A DNA stretch of 64,000 nucleotides, from the NCBI GenBank assembly GCA_038373865.1, contig JAXGGA010003897.1:31793-95792 (forward strand), written 5' to 3'. Both the position numbers and the translations under genes were made by a program. This stretch comes from Uloborus plumipes. Lineage: Eukaryota > Arthropoda > Arachnida > Araneae > Uloboridae. Of this stretch, positions 1-12,499 are shown in pieces (the stretch's first letter is position 1; every line of letters begins with the position of its first letter). The notes under the pieces were generated by a model, which saw only the letters and a program-made list of their open reading frames with translations, was not told where the DNA came from and searched no databases.

Positions 1-480
1 GTTAGGTATTAAAGATAAATTTGTTTTGCTGCGAATCAAAGATACAAAAGTCGCTGTGGTAATCTGGCGTTGGGGAGCATAAAGAGGCAACTGTTGCCTC
101 TGCCCTTAGTAAAATACGACGCAATATCATATGCTTGCATATATTTCAGTGGTTTTTAGAGTCTTTTATGGAGTTTCACCTTGTTTAACCTTTTATCTTC
201 TGGAACAGTATGGAAATGACGAATCTCGATAAAAGTTAAAAATTGCCAAATGTAGTTACAAAAATCCTTTTATTGTGTGTTGATTGACTCTAAACTTGTG
301 TATGGACTGAAGGAAAGCACTATACTATTGCTATTATGAAAATATTCTAGTGTTAGAGCAGAGTTTGCAGTCTTTTTTCACAACTCCATTATGTAGCGGG
401 AGTTGTAGTAGTAATCATATTTTATTTCCATAAGTGTTTCAAAAACCTCATTCCCGTACTATATTTTGAACCATACTTTA
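1..480. other. Non-coding, no feature recognised
   Basis: AT-rich intergenic sequence. A short inverted word (gaggcaac / gttgcctc, about 82-100) is the only structure seen. Confidence 0.5.
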
Positions 481-909
481 TAGGCGGCTCGTACAGGGGG
501 AAATGGGGGCAACTGCCCCCTCACTTTTAAAAAGGAAAGGGACCTGGCCGCAGTCATTTTTCAAGAAAAAAAAAAACAAAACAAAAAATTATTGATCGAT
601 TCAAATTCTTTTTTACTCAGTGAACTGATTTATTTTATGAAAGTAAAAACAGCTAATTCCAAAAAATGGACTTTTTTCAGGTTATTTTATAAGAATGGAA
701 TCGGAAGGTGGATGTCTACGGTGGCCATCCGTCTTAATTTTTGAGGATATGTATCGCATTTTTTTAAAAAATCATTTAATCATTAGTGTTAAAATCCAAT
801 AATATAACAAAAATCTTTAAAAAAAGGCTTCAGAAGTGCTGCTTTCTGCACCCCTTCCCAGCATATGATTTTGACTCCCCCCCCCTTTTTTGGTGCACCA
901 GCCACCTAT
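481..909. mobile_element. Small TIR element (MITE-like)
   Basis: A 429 bp stretch bounded by imperfect inverted ends: TAGGCGGCTCGTACA on the left, and the complement of TAGGTGGCTGGTGCA on the right (12 of 15 match). Just inside each end is a G-rich/C-rich run (gggggaaatggggg, ccccccccc). It has no open reading frame and an unclear target duplication. It is probably a decayed non-autonomous DNA transposon. Confidence 0.5.
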
Positions 910-3160
910 GCCATATTGTATTACCTGGATTAATGTGTTAACCAGAAAAAGCGTCTTTCTGTCACTGACCTTTTCATTGCACCATATTTCAACACCCTGA
1001 TAGATGCTTATAATCCACTGATCTCCAACATTCTAGCAGACAGAGATCAGTGATTTGTGCATTTAAACACTTTTTTTTTTCATAGTAATTAAAGATTAGC
1101 GCAATTGGTTTGCTGCCTCTCCGGCTATTGCATTGCGACGCAAACAAAAAGCAGTGTGAAACCCCAGAAAGCTCCCCCTTCTCTTGCTCAATATGTCTGA
1201 TATGATATTTGTTAGGAAAAGACACAATGATGGCAGAGTTGTATTAACCTTAACATTGCCTCGAGGACTAGACCAATTATAGATTTTTTATGACAATTTT
1301 CACGAGTTGAGTAGCTGAGATAGAAGGTTGGAGAAAGTGCAACGTCCTTGGAGAGTCGATGGCTGTTTAAATGAATGTTTTTATGCAGTAGAACCTGTCT
1401 GTCTTGAAATTCTTGGAAAAACATGTTGAGATATGGACAGACTTCAGAATCGCAAGTTCAGACTTTTCGCTTTTTTCTTTTCTTTTTTTAAACATTTTTC
1501 AGTTTTGAGCATGCCTCAGCTTAATTTGTACGTAAAATAGTTCTAAAGCTTAATTTTTAATTATTAAATTAGTGTTTGCCAACTGATTATTTGCGGGCTT
1601 CTATGCTCTGCAGATGTTCTTAAAGGGGTATTTGAGTTATATTACATCATGAATCTTGATTACAAATATTCAAGCTTTCGAATGCGCCATATCAGTTGAA
1701 TATTTTTTGGGGGGTTTTATTTAACATACTGTTTACTATAACACACTATCTAGTTGTGTCACGATTTCAAGCATTAAAATGTTTTATTCGATAATTTAAA
1801 AAAAATGACATGTAATAAAATCGTAATATTTTTCTGATTTTCATGAACATAAGAGTCAAAAAGGAACTGCACTATCTGCATTATATTGCGTATGCACACT
1901 GTCAAACATCATATATTCTACCAGTTACAGTCTCAAAAACAGGAAATAATGCCAGAAAAAATTTATTCTGGTCATTTAACTTTTTCTAATATGAACATTT
2001 TCGAGTAATATTTGTCTTGTCTACTTTTTTAAAAGTATATGTGATAAGTTTTCACATTATCTGACATTCGTCTAGGATAACATAATCATGGAAAATGTAG
2101 TAGCAAATTTATATAATAGTTACTTTGACTGAAAACTCTCTATCACATTTTATGCAATCCACTAAAATGTCAAACATAATAGTTCTTTGTACTGTTTCTA
2201 ACTGTATGCAATAAACTCGTAGTAGTGTTTACGAGTCTCAGTTATATTATATCTTCATTTTTTTATGAAGAAAAAAGGAGAAGAATGGCAGAAAAATGCT
2301 GTAGATAGGAGACTGATAAGAGAATAGTCTGATTCAGCTGAAGAAATTTATAGAACTTCAGCGGTTGAAATTACTCCATGAAAAAGAAAACTATAACAGA
2401 TTGAATTTTTGAAACAAATGATCAACACGAGGTTAATATTTTACCTCATTCTTAATGCTTCATGTTGTTTTTTATATTTATTTATTTGGCAACAGCTGAA
2501 AGATAAAATATTTTTTCAAATGAAATGATTAAATTTTTTGTCGTTACTTATTTTGCTCTTAAACAACCATTATTGCCCTTTAGTGTCCACGAAAAACTAT
2601 GTTGCGCTGAATTAGTTTACTTTAATTTTCATTTTAATTACCCAAATTTGATATTTTATGTAGGGAAATGTTAGTAGTAATTCAGTTTTGTTTTGTCTTT
2701 TTGTACAATAGTGCGTAATTAGTTGAAGGCTATGAATATCTAATTAAAATTGTTTGGCCATTTAAGATTACTAAAGCATTGCTGTCACAAGATGAAGAAT
2801 GAGATGAATACTGATTAATACTGCTTGCAAGTTCACTGATATTTTAATTTTAAAGTGTGAAAGGTCTGTTATGTATTTTTTTCTACCAGAAAATATTGAA
2901 ATAATACGGAATCAAATACGTTATAACTAGTGGGTCGAAGTTGGTATTAATCTTTGGGAGAGTAAACTGGTTTAGTTCTGGAATCTTCTGGATTAGTTTA
3001 GTACTGGTATTTCCTAGTTTAGCTCTGGTATCACCTTCCGATTACTATCTTGATTTTACTCTAAGTTTCTTAGATCAGGTATAAGAATCTGCATTTCTGC
3101 TCACCTGTACGAAACAGTGTACATACGCCCATTTTCATGACAATCCCCAAAGCAGAATAC
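910..3160. other. Non-coding AT-rich intergenic stretch
   Basis: No recognisable gene, RNA or bounded element. The short open frames here have no domain or codon signal and look like chance. Confidence 0.5.
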
Positions 3161-3164
3161 TGCT

Positions 3165-3345
3165 AAATTTGGAACGTACGTCGCAGAACATATATCTGAA
3201 CTGCAGAACAATTCTGTTCAAATGTGAGGGAGAATTTTGAAAGAAATTCTTCAGAGTTCTGCAGAAAATGCAGTTTTTCTGCAATTGATTTTCTAACTAA
3301 AGATATAATTTTGCAGAAATTCAGAACAATTTCTGCAGATTTCTT
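3165..3345. repeat. Cluster of iterated TTCTGCAGAA-like words
   Basis: The words tctgcag, ctgcagaa, ttctgcaa and tgcagaac recur about ten times in both orientations in 180 bp; a sparser echo lies at 3825-3880. The open frame on the minus strand through it has no recognisable domain. It may be a fragment of an element built from an iterated motif, or a diverged satellite. Confidence 0.45.
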
Positions 3346-3349
3346 CAAA

Positions 3350-4440
3350 TTAGAAAAAAGGTGATATAGGTGTAGTAGTAACAATACATAGAAGTAAAAT
3401 TAAATCATTTTTATAATTGTAAGAAAAAAGTTTCGACTACTTGGGTAAAACAGTACGTAGGAAAAAAATAAAAATACTATGCAAATAACTTTAATAATCA
3501 AAATCATTGTGTTTTAAACAATGGTGCAATAAGTTTCATACCGAGTACTTGGTAACTTGGTACTCGGCCGAGAAGTGAATGGCTGAGTATTCAGCTACTC
3601 TGTCAAAATAGCAATTGGTACATCTTTAATAGAGACAAAGTGCAGGGTTTTCCATTTTTCTGTCAAGAATGTGTGCCTTAACTTTTAATTTCAGGCTTTT
3701 TTCTACACAGTAAGACTGAGTACTGGACAAATATTCCTTTCATAGTCCTGTATGAAACTGTTTTGATTTTATTATTACAGTTTTTGAAAAGTCATGTTTC
3801 TACGTGTACAGTGCTTGAAGTACTTGCAGAACAATTTTAGTCAAATTATTTTATGTTGCAGAACATCACAAAGTATTCTGAGTTTGGGATGACAATGATT
3901 GACATGAATTATCATGACATGAATTATCAAAAAGCGAAAAATCCTAGCTTTCACTATATTTAGTAGGGATTTTCTATTTAAAAATACCAACGAGTGACGC
4001 CATAAACAATTATCCCGCTGTAAAAATCAATAGCATTGTACAAAGACATTACGAAACAACTTCGAAAACAAGATGGTGTATCATGAGTTTAAAAATACAC
4101 AAACCAGTTTGCACATGGAGATTTTTTTTTTTTTTTTTTGAGAACTCTTTGTACGAACAAAATGAATCTGCTGGCGCACCTGTATTCGTCAAAGTTTTTA
4201 ATTATAATTGGCTGACTTATTACAACATACATTTTCCTGAACCTGCCGTTTATCATGAATACTGAAATGAATAGCCACTTCCTTAAGCTATTTCATCTGA
4301 TTGCAATCACAATGGAACTGTTTTGTACACCTAATAGCTTTTGACAGTTTATTTCCAGTCACTTGTGAAAGGAAGTCAAGGTCATCTGATAATGATGACA
4401 TAATTTACATTTGTATAGATATACGGTACACATTATATGC
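3350..4440. other. Non-coding, a T-run only
   Basis: AT-rich DNA with a T homopolymer near 4123-4139. No gene or bounded element seen. Confidence 0.45.
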
Positions 4441-4565
4441 ATGACGCAAAAATCTTTCACTTAAAATTTGATCTGAATTTCTATTTTACTCACCCCTTAA
4501 TGAATGTTAAGTATTTTTCTCCTGCTTACCTGCATGTCAGCATGTAGGGGTTTAAGGAGCAAAGG
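4440..4565. repeat. Interspersed repeat fragment, copy 1
   Basis: Resembles 46340-46460: both contain a tttcacttaaattt-like word, then ctcaccc, then aatgaatgttgagta/aatgaatgttaagta, then a cagcatg/cagcacg word. Two diverged copies of an unclassified dispersed repeat. Confidence 0.45.
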
Positions 4566-4645
4566 GAAGATAACTTTCAGAAAATAAACTAGTTGAAAAT
4601 TTGCTTTGAAAATTGCATTGAAAGTATAATGCATTTCATAATTAA

Positions 4646-5156
4646 CCCATTAATGCCTAGAGTCCCTTTTTAGGGACGGTTCAAGAACGGGTCTGAATTT
4701 CTCCAAAATGAACATTTCAACCAAATAATAGTGTTCAATTAGTACCTTGATATTGTTTTAATTCGTTATTAACAGATTGTAGCATATAACTATTGTAGAG
4801 TGTGTTCTGTAGCAGTTTTAATATGATCTTTATCAAAAATTACATCGTTCACAATCTCAAGAAAAAAAGCTAAGTTTTCAAAGTTATTCCCAGCTTCCCA
4901 GTTTATGTTAATTGCTGATTTTATTTCTTCTTATAAAATGTCTTTTTAAATATTATATCGTAGGCAGAAAAAATTTTTAGTAAAAGAAGTATGTACCCTC
5001 TGGGGTCTATCGTAACTTTTAAGGGACGATTTTTCTTTCCTTAATAAAACAATTATTTTTTACATAATATTTTTTTTATTATTTTTCCTGTCCATTAAAC
5101 ACTCTTTTTAACCAGTATATAAAATATCTTTGAAAAAAATGTCAGGCATTAATGGG
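4646..5156. mobile_element. piggyBac-like MITE with TTAA flanks
   Basis: The 511 bp between TTAA (4642-4645) and TTAA (5157-5160) begins CCCATTAATGCCT and ends with its exact complement, AGGCATTAATGGG. A TTAA target duplicated on both sides with CCC/GGG termini is the hallmark of piggyBac-type elements. Inside are two related words (ctttttagggacg, cttttaagggacg). There is no transposase, so it is non-autonomous. Confidence 0.8.
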
Positions 5157-5160
5157 TTAA

Positions 5161-6977
5161 GTTTTCATCGAAGTATTATTCTCCGTTTTTAGCAGTAAAT
5201 TTTGTTCTTAAAGAAAAAGCTTCTCACTTTTTTTAATTGGGAAAAGTGACATACAATTATGTTTCACGCATTGAAATTTGGCTAGACGTAATTCTTAAAA
5301 AATAAAGATGCTGTAGATATGATATTTTTAAAGTACTCGAATTTAACATCTATCAACTTGTCATTTTTAATTGCTTACAAAACATGAGTCAACATGCAAC
5401 TTTCGAAGTAAAAGGCGCACATGAGTAAATTAGCAATATTTTTTAAGACATAGTATTTGGTAAGACGTATTGTGCTGTTGTCATTCTAAAGGTTTCTTCA
5501 GCTGCTGTTACCAGTACAGTTATTGCAATCACGAATTTTGAAATTTAATCAATTCATTCTGGGGCATTGCAATTGATATTTTGTGCCTGTTTTCGGAAGG
5601 GAGCCGTTTGCAAAATGCGCTCCTCCTGTTATTTTTTTATTCAAAAATCATCACTGATAAATCGCCGCAATCTAAATGTTCCTATACTTCTCCATAATAT
5701 ATGCAAAATGTTGGATATAAATGATGTTACATTTTAGTAAATATTTTTGTTCCTCTTCTTCCACAATTGTCACTAAGTAACAGACTTCACCAACAAAAAC
5801 TACCCCATTGTCATATGTCACACTGAATTATATAATACTTGCAACAGCAGCACAATGTAATCTCTGAATGTTGTGACAGAGTTCTTGGTTTTTTGCTAGC
5901 TAATCTGCTTTAATTTGGGCTATGGGATCGGTATCCGTAAATTTTATTCCACTTTCATCTTTTCTTTTTCGATACGGAGCAGTCCAATATTTGTGAACCA
6001 CTCGCTGGCATGATAGGCTATTTTCAGCTACCAGTATGAAGATGCTCTGAGCTTCTATCTGGGGTTTTTCTTACCTTCAGCTCTGTTTTGACAGACGATC
6101 CCCGACCAAAGTTGTAAAGCTGCAAACTCTAGATGCTGTAGCTGAGCTGGCCGGTACTTGTTTGCTATTCTACTTGCGTTGTGGCTATGGGTTGGTAGTT
6201 TGTAATTTTATAGCAATGGGCAGGCAAATCGTTCCTCTGCCGTTATTTGCGTTTAGTTAAAAGAAAATCTTTTGACTAACGCTTCAATGTCTGTTAATGC
6301 ATCTCCATGAATTTTTGAATGGGGCAGCGGAGTCGGTGTCAGACTACTTTTGAGTTAAAAGAGCTGGAGTCGGAGTTGGCCATTTATCTTCCTAGTCGAA
6401 CTCTGCTAGGGATGTGGAGTTAGAGTCGGGGTCAGAATGATTTTGGGCTAGAAGAATTGGAGCCTGAGTCGGGGTTTACTAGTTTCCTTCTGACTCAGCA
6501 GCCGTAGTTTCTACTAAAATTAATTATCCGGGATTGGGTTGAGAAGGCAGCTCCATTTTCTTCTTCGATTCCCTGCGTTATGAAAGCAAATGAGGGTAGT
6601 GATCTGCCCCCTCACCCGCATTCCATTATTTATTTTTGTTAGAGGGGATATTGTCGAAACACCATTTACATAACAGAAGTTATTATCTTTTTTCATAGTA
6701 AAAAAACTCGTAGACTATCGTGAAATTCAGTAAAATCATTTACAGCGGAAAAAATCGCAAGCAACTCCTTTTGATTTTATCGTATGTCTTTGTAAGTTTG
6801 GTCCCTAAGCCCCCTTCCGCCCTTTAAACATTAACTTTTCTACTTAGATTCCGAGCCGGGCCCCTAATTTCATATCAGGCTGACATGGCCTCTCGTCAAC
6901 CCTGCATTTATAGTAATTGATAGCCAAGTATGTTAGTTCGTTTGCGCGGACATCTTTTAGTGATTTGAAACATAGTA
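5161..6977. other. Non-coding with a GAGTCGG-word patch
   Basis: Mostly unremarkable. At about 6310-6500 the words ggagtcgg, gagttggc, gagtcgggg and gcctgagtcgg recur, forming a degenerate GGAGTCGGAGT-type repeat; its complement appears at 9662-9755. No gene seen. Confidence 0.5.
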
Positions 6978-8253
6978 AAGGGAGAGGGGGGCGCATGTGA
7001 AGAAAAGATATTTTACCCAATTAACATGAAGAGAAAAATCTGAAAAAAAAAATTCATGTAGATGGTAGTACAAGTACTATATCCTGCCTGAAATTTCAAA
7101 GATCTAAACCATTTTGTTTTTCAGTTATCAAAGATCTTATGGTTTGGAAGGTGCCAATATACTTTTATGTTCTAGTTCTCGGAGTAAAAACACATCCAAA
7201 ACTATTTTTGAATGATTTGAACTTTATTTGTCTTAAAGTGGCACTAAGGAAAGTCCTCATGCACTAATTAAAAAACAAATTGAAAAAAAAATATAGTTTT
7301 TAATTAAATTAGGCGTAAGTTGAGTTGAGCGGCACGTGTGAAAACATTATGTAGGGACAGACGTGAACAGTTCATCTGTGCCCCATAATGGTATTTAGTT
7401 ATTTCAATTTTAAAAATTGTTGATTTTTTTATGCATTGAATAATCTAATTAAGAAATATTTAATAATTAAAAGTTTCAATACTCAATATTTAATTAAAAT
7501 CTGGAAGAGTTGCAAAGAAAACAAAGTTAAACTAGCTAAACTGTTGAAAAAGGAACAGTTAAGAGTTGCAGTAAGTGACGCACGTTTATGAGTCCGACAT
7601 TAGTTTTGAAGACCGCAACTATCAAGAAATTTGTGCTGAAGTCAACCTTGCACCAGAAAATTTAGCTCTGAATGACTGTGTCCTCGTAGAATTCATTACC
7701 AAAAAGACAAAAGTTTACTATGAATGAAACTTTTTTGTTTTCAAAAACAGACGATACATAGATGGTAAACCCTCTGATGATATTCTGCTAAAATTACCAC
7801 CACCTTCAGTTTTAGGCGGCACATGTCGAGCTGCATCTCCTGCTTCTTTTTCTGCAAAACTTGAGGGCTACAATGTTCGCTGAGTTGAGTCAATTAATCA
7901 CGTTGAATAAATACCTTGATATTTTCATTGTAAGTGTTTGTTAATGGGGAATAAGCAGTGTATTAAAAAATATGCTTAGGTGTATTTTGTTTCCATTTAT
8001 GTGTCCGTGTTTACTTGTGCCCTAGGTGTGTTTTACAACTCCCCCCCCCCCCCCACTGGGGCAGATGTGAACAAAATTTAACATATTTTTGACTTATATT
8101 TTTGGCTGGAATTCACTGATGAAGAGGTAATTGCATGAAAATATTAGTAAATGTTTGATCTATCATGTATAGCACTTGTTTCTTTTATATCTCAAATTAA
8201 TAATGAAAAAATACAAAAATGGAATTTTTGTTCACATGTGCTTCTCTCTCCCC
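6978..8253 (+). mobile_element. Pogo-like DNA transposon relic (family A)
   Basis: A 1276 bp element between TA dinucleotides (6976-6977 and 8254-8255). Left end AAGGGAGAGGGGGGCGCATG, right end catgtgcttctctctcccc, inverted with mismatches. Its terminal word (CACATGTGCcc/gttcac) recurs internally near 7331 (ggcacgtgtgaa), 7357-7385 (gacgtgaacag, ttcatctgtgcccc), about 8010 (acttgtgccctag) and 8060 (ggggcagatgtgaacaa). It carries the decayed C-terminal end of a pogo-type transposase and no DDE core, so it is a non-autonomous deletion derivative. Confidence 0.75.
7573..7883 (+). pseudogene. Pogo-like transposase C-terminal remnant
   Basis: The + strand reads SDISFEDRNYQEICAE, then NLALNDCVLVEFITKKTKVY, a stop at about 7725, and further on DDILLKLPPPS, GGTCRAAS and LEGYNVR before a stop at 7881-7883. 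From family knowledge this matches the C-terminal module of many arthropod pogo/Tigger-like transposases: a small beta-rich, Tudor-like segment (VxVxFxTKKxxxxYxG) followed by a DIVLKLPxP...GGTxR...F..YNV tail. The DDE catalytic region and DNA-binding domain are absent. At least one stop and a gap break it. The same module occurs in element B at 57813-58073. Confidence 0.65.
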
Positions 8254-8389
8254 TATACATTGTTGTATAATGCAGTTTGTTTCTAAATTATACGTATTGA
8301 GAATGAACCCTTTTATCTAGCCCAGAAGTTTGTCGGTGGGAGGTCACTGTGACTTTCCCCAAAAGAATTCTGTATTCGATTCAATAACT

Positions 8390-8790
8390 TCCCAGATGGT
8401 ATTTTTCGCTTGCAGTAAACTTGCAGCAGTCTTGCTTCTCAATTTTGAAAACTTCCAGCGGTTGACGCGACAAGTCTGCAAGTTCATATTAAATTTGGCA
8501 GAAACTTATACAAGCCTTCAAGGCGCCACGGTTGGAACTTGCAGCAAGTTTTTCATGCAAGCATTATCGCGTGCACAGTAAAGGTTTGTTGCAAACTAGC
8601 AGAAAAGTTAGCTTTGCCACGACAAATTTGCAGCAAAATCTTTTCAAACTTAGATTCGTTGTTTCAAACTTGCTGAATGTTTATCAAGCTTACCATGAGA
8701 AATTTTCTGTAAGTTCATTGCAATTTTAATTTTGTTGTACCAAATTTGCTGCAAACACTTCGCAAACATGCTAAAAACTGCTAATGCGGT
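8390..8790. repeat. Iterated CTTGCAGCAA-type word cluster
   Basis: About 400 bp in which cttgcag, ttgcagca, ttgctgcaaa, cttgctg and gcaaact words recur a dozen or more times on both strands. The three short overlapping open frames across it lack recognisable domains. The architecture is the same as other word-iterated elements in this window; clear terminal repeats were not found. Confidence 0.5.
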
Positions 8791-8799
8791 TATATAAAA

Positions 8800-11057
8800 A
8801 TTGTATTTAAAGTACGTTTTTTTATAACATCGCTTCAATGTCTCTTCTCATTAGATGCAGGTATCTGTGCGTAAATGGCTCATATGCATAATCATTCTAT
8901 AAAATTCAAAGCTTAATTCTTCAAGTTGAGAATTTTCCTCTTTCAAAAATTAAGGTTCGGTGTTCTCTGACTCTTGACACACCCTCTTCCTAGAAAATTT
9001 AGAAATATATTCGGTGTGAATTATTGGCAACTGGTTGTACATAGCACCCAATAAACATTTGTTATGAGTGATGAAGAATTAATCCTTTTCTGTATTTGCT
9101 TCCAAGTTCTTCAAGCTTCAAACTTTTCAAAAGCGAGCAATTTCTTTCGTGCTGCCATCTATCGTGTGAATAAGTAACTTCAGCTAAATTATAGTTTTCA
9201 AAGCATTTTATCATTTTGGACTTATATAAATCGTAGTTTCAAATTTTATTCAACGGGAAATTTTTATAAACATAGTTCAGCCTCGTTTAATTTTAGAAAA
9301 ATTTCTCATATTATGCAGCTCAAGGTCATATATGTATAGCTCAAGGTCGTATATGTAATTCACTTATTTTTTCAAATGTTAACATATTTTTATTAATCGA
9401 AGAAAGCAAGCGGAAAAACAGAAACTAATAAAAAGTAACACATGTTATGCATGACATATAATTGCATTCACTGCAATTTTGCTTCTTTTAAACGTTAAAG
9501 CAGCGTAATTTTCCCAACCCAGAAGATGGAAGGAATTTTACATTTATTTTTCTGCAGCGTTTGTTTTGGGTTAAAGGGAAACATAATTTTTTTTTTTTTT
9601 AATTTATATACTTCTCCGTCCCCCCCCCTTTTACTTGAATGAAATGAGACACAGAATTTTATACACTACTCTTAGTCTGACTCCGCAACCATGGCAGAAA
9701 TGCAGACCTGGAGGAAGGCGACCGACTCCGACTCCGACTCCGCTGACTTTTTTTTACATATAAAATCCGGGGTGCTTAATTTTTACCCAATAGAAAGAGC
9801 TTTTTTTTATGCATGACATCAATTTTGATGTGCTTTTTATTTCTATTTATTCATTTATTTTTATGGATAACTATTTTTAAAAATGTGAAAATAAAAATAG
9901 CTGCAATGTTTAAAAACTGCTTGAAATTTGTTTGTTTGTTGATTTTTTATGTATCTATTTCATCAGGTGAGAGAGCTTTATTCTCGGAAAAGTGGTTCAG
10001 TTGGTTCATTATAAGACTTCTTGTTTATTATTTCTTTCGATGTATTTCTTAATTTCAATGCATCTGAGACACGCTTAACTAGTAAACTTGCTCTAATCAA
10101 ATTAAGTTAAAAACTCATTTTTAAGAAATCAAAACAAAATTTTTCAAACTAATGCTGTCAAAAACTCAATGCAAACTGTAATAGTTACCACTATAGAAAC
10201 TCAGTTATGTTTATATGTCTAATATGCTTGCTGGGAACGGTTATTCTGAGGCATTGGGGACATAAACACCAAATTTACCCCTCCCGCCACAAATACACAC
10301 TTTAAAACAGTCATCTTTTATTTCCTTGTACACCTATTCAATGCAAGATGTGTACCTGATTTAAGTTTTGTGCCATTATTATTCCGGAAATATGGATAAA
10401 AATGTTACGTTTTATTCTTCATCTGTTTTCTTTTAATTTTAATTTTTCACTCTCCAATAAAACTGTCAAACTCGATAGTTAAAAAGCTTTCAGGCATTTA
10501 AGAAGTTCTTGACTGTTTAAAGATAAGAGCTCTTAAACTGTTGAGTAAATTTCTGATTTATCTTGTTATATTTACATATATCTTGCTTTCATCTGGTTCT
10601 TTTAGAACATCTATAATGGAACTTTAAAATCTTATTCGCGGTTTTGAATGCTTCAGTTCTATTATTTCAGTGCCTGACTAGTTTTGGAACGACCCTTAGG
10701 AAGGAACTGAAAAACTCGGCAAGGGGTTCACGGAACAAAAAAGTTTGGGAACCCCTTCACCAGACAAATGTTCTACGCTCTCCTGCAAATGAGTAAATGT
10801 GCCTCACGTTAGTCCGACTTACTTACAGGTGCAGAATTGGTTGAATGTACCTAAATCAAATTCAAAGATTGGGTTTCCAACAATAAAATGCGAGGGCAGG
10901 AGGGATAACAAATAAAGTTTTAATTATTTGATGCAGTATCATGGTAAGCCTTTTTAAAAAGAGAGAAAAACTTGAGTTAGTTCTCTGATTTGTTATAAGC
11001 ATTATATTTTAGCATGGGAATCAATTTTAACAAATTTTTACCTGAAAACAAATACAA
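8800..11057. other. Non-coding; hAT-like scrap at 10690-10770
   Basis: AT-rich intergenic DNA. 9662-9755 holds the ccgactccgactccg word (inverse of the patch at 6.3 kb). 10690-10770 has aaggggttcacggaac and gtttgggaacccc, resembling the ends of hAT elements, which often read like caaactttttgaaccac. No coding signal. Confidence 0.4.
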
Positions 11058-11248
11058 CGCTGCAAAATATAAGCTGCTGTTTTTACAGTATAATACTGAC
11101 TTCAGTGGTTCCAGAATAAAACTAATATGCACAGTAATAAACTGTAAAATTAGCAATTTTACAGTTTATTACTGTGCATTTTAGCTTTAAACTGGAATCT
11201 CGGCTGCCAGTATTATACTGTAAAAACAACAGTTTATTTTTTGAGTGT
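11058..11248. mobile_element. CACTG MITE copy 1
   Basis: About 190 bp, nearly palindromic around tagcaattttacagtttatt, with outer words gctgtttttacagtataata and its complement. A short single-unit copy of the Tc1/mariner-type MITE seen at 14.7, 16.2, 21.4, 24.2, 33.5, 34.2, 36.5 and 54.9/58.5 kb. Confidence 0.7.
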
Positions 11249-11249
11249 A

Positions 11250-12164
11250 CGAAAAATTCTTCGTGGACTTCAGTTTTTCCATTAAGCAAAATTGTTTCAT
11301 TTTTAAAAAAACATTATTTTACAGCAACGGGATATTTTTGACATGTCTTTAAACAAAAGCTCCACTTTAAACTCAAGCCCGTCCTTTAGTAGGGCCAAGG
11401 AAAATGCGATTACCATTCCCTCATGACTTTGAATTTACCCCGAAAAACGCCCTCTTTAAAAGTTCAATGGCGCACTCTACGATATGACCCCTTTCCCCCA
11501 TTCTCCGTAATTGGGCACCCCCCGTATAGTGTAATTGATGTTGACCGTTTACCAAAGAAATATTTAAATTGACGGACCAATATTAATTTCGTAAGTTATG
11601 AAAAATTTATTTTCAAAAATTGCTAAATAAAATTTTCAAAAAAAAAAAAAAAGTCAAAAAAGAGTTGATGACATTTCGAACCGTAATAAGAATTCAGTCA
11701 AGACTTGGCGATTAACTGAGGGCCCGTTAAGATTAGTTAACATGTATGCGTAATTGTTACGAATTTTTCGCTAAATATGTCTCACGATGACGATTGCGTG
11801 GGCGAGATGAGATTCGAATGTAGAGAAGTTTTGGTTTGGTGTTGTAACGGTAAGTGTTGCAATGTGAAGTGCTGTGATGTGATGTGATGTGTGTGTGTTG
11901 TCAAAGAAAGAAAATATGTGTTATTAAAGAAAGTATTGACCTATTTAAAAGGCAATTCGGTAGATCTTTAAAAACAAATGAATAAAGATGAATAGTCCTA
12001 ATTAAAAAAGTCTATTTAAGGCCCTTACTAACAGAAAAACTCAAACAACGATGTGTCAAAGTTCATGTTCCCAATTGTTCAAAGTTATACAGACTTCGAA
12101 AATATGTGGTTCATCTAAGTATAATCCAAACTCCACCGGACTACTAGATATATTACTGGCTGGA
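11250..12164. other. Non-coding downstream of sulfakinin gene
   Basis: No gene seen. A short gtgatgtgatgtgatgtgtg simple repeat lies near 11873-11900. Transcription of the sulfakinin gene probably ends near the right edge of this stretch. Confidence 0.4.
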
Positions 12165-12184
12165 ATTAGGAACACCAGTTGCCA

Positions 12185-12190
12185 TTTATT
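12185..12190 (-). other. Candidate poly(A) signal of sulfakinin gene
   Basis: AATAAA on the minus strand, about 310 bases after the stop codon. It is the only such hexamer I found between the stop and about 12060. The hexamer alone is weak evidence in AT-rich DNA. If used, the stretch 12165-12499 is 3' UTR, and the 97-codon open frame within it is not coding. Confidence 0.35.
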
Positions 12191-12499
12191 TTCCAGAAAC
12201 GTTCCTGAATATAATTTAGAGTGTAAACTCAGATTTTTCCATTCATTTTCGTGAGGCTTATCAAGGATAAACTGGTTCTTAGCTGCGAACTTTACAGCAA
12301 CAAAATAATGAGACACTACTAACAACTGAAACAAACACTTAAAAATCAAAAAATTATATTATAATGATTCAAATACAATGCAATTACACAATCTCCTACA
12401 GCAGATGAACCCAAAATACACACACAGGAATCCGACGTTGACTTGATCTCCAAAAGTCCGCAAAACAAGGGAAAACAGCAAACCCACTTAAATCCACGT

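Noticed and set aside
3163..3384. 73-codon minus-strand frame
   Set aside because: Coincides with the iterated TTCTGCAG word cluster; its composition is explained by the repeat.
12056..12349. 97-codon minus-strand open frame downstream of the sulfakinin gene
   Set aside because: Lies in the probable 3' UTR and overlaps the candidate poly(A) signal. It begins with hydrophobic AT-driven residues and has no domain.
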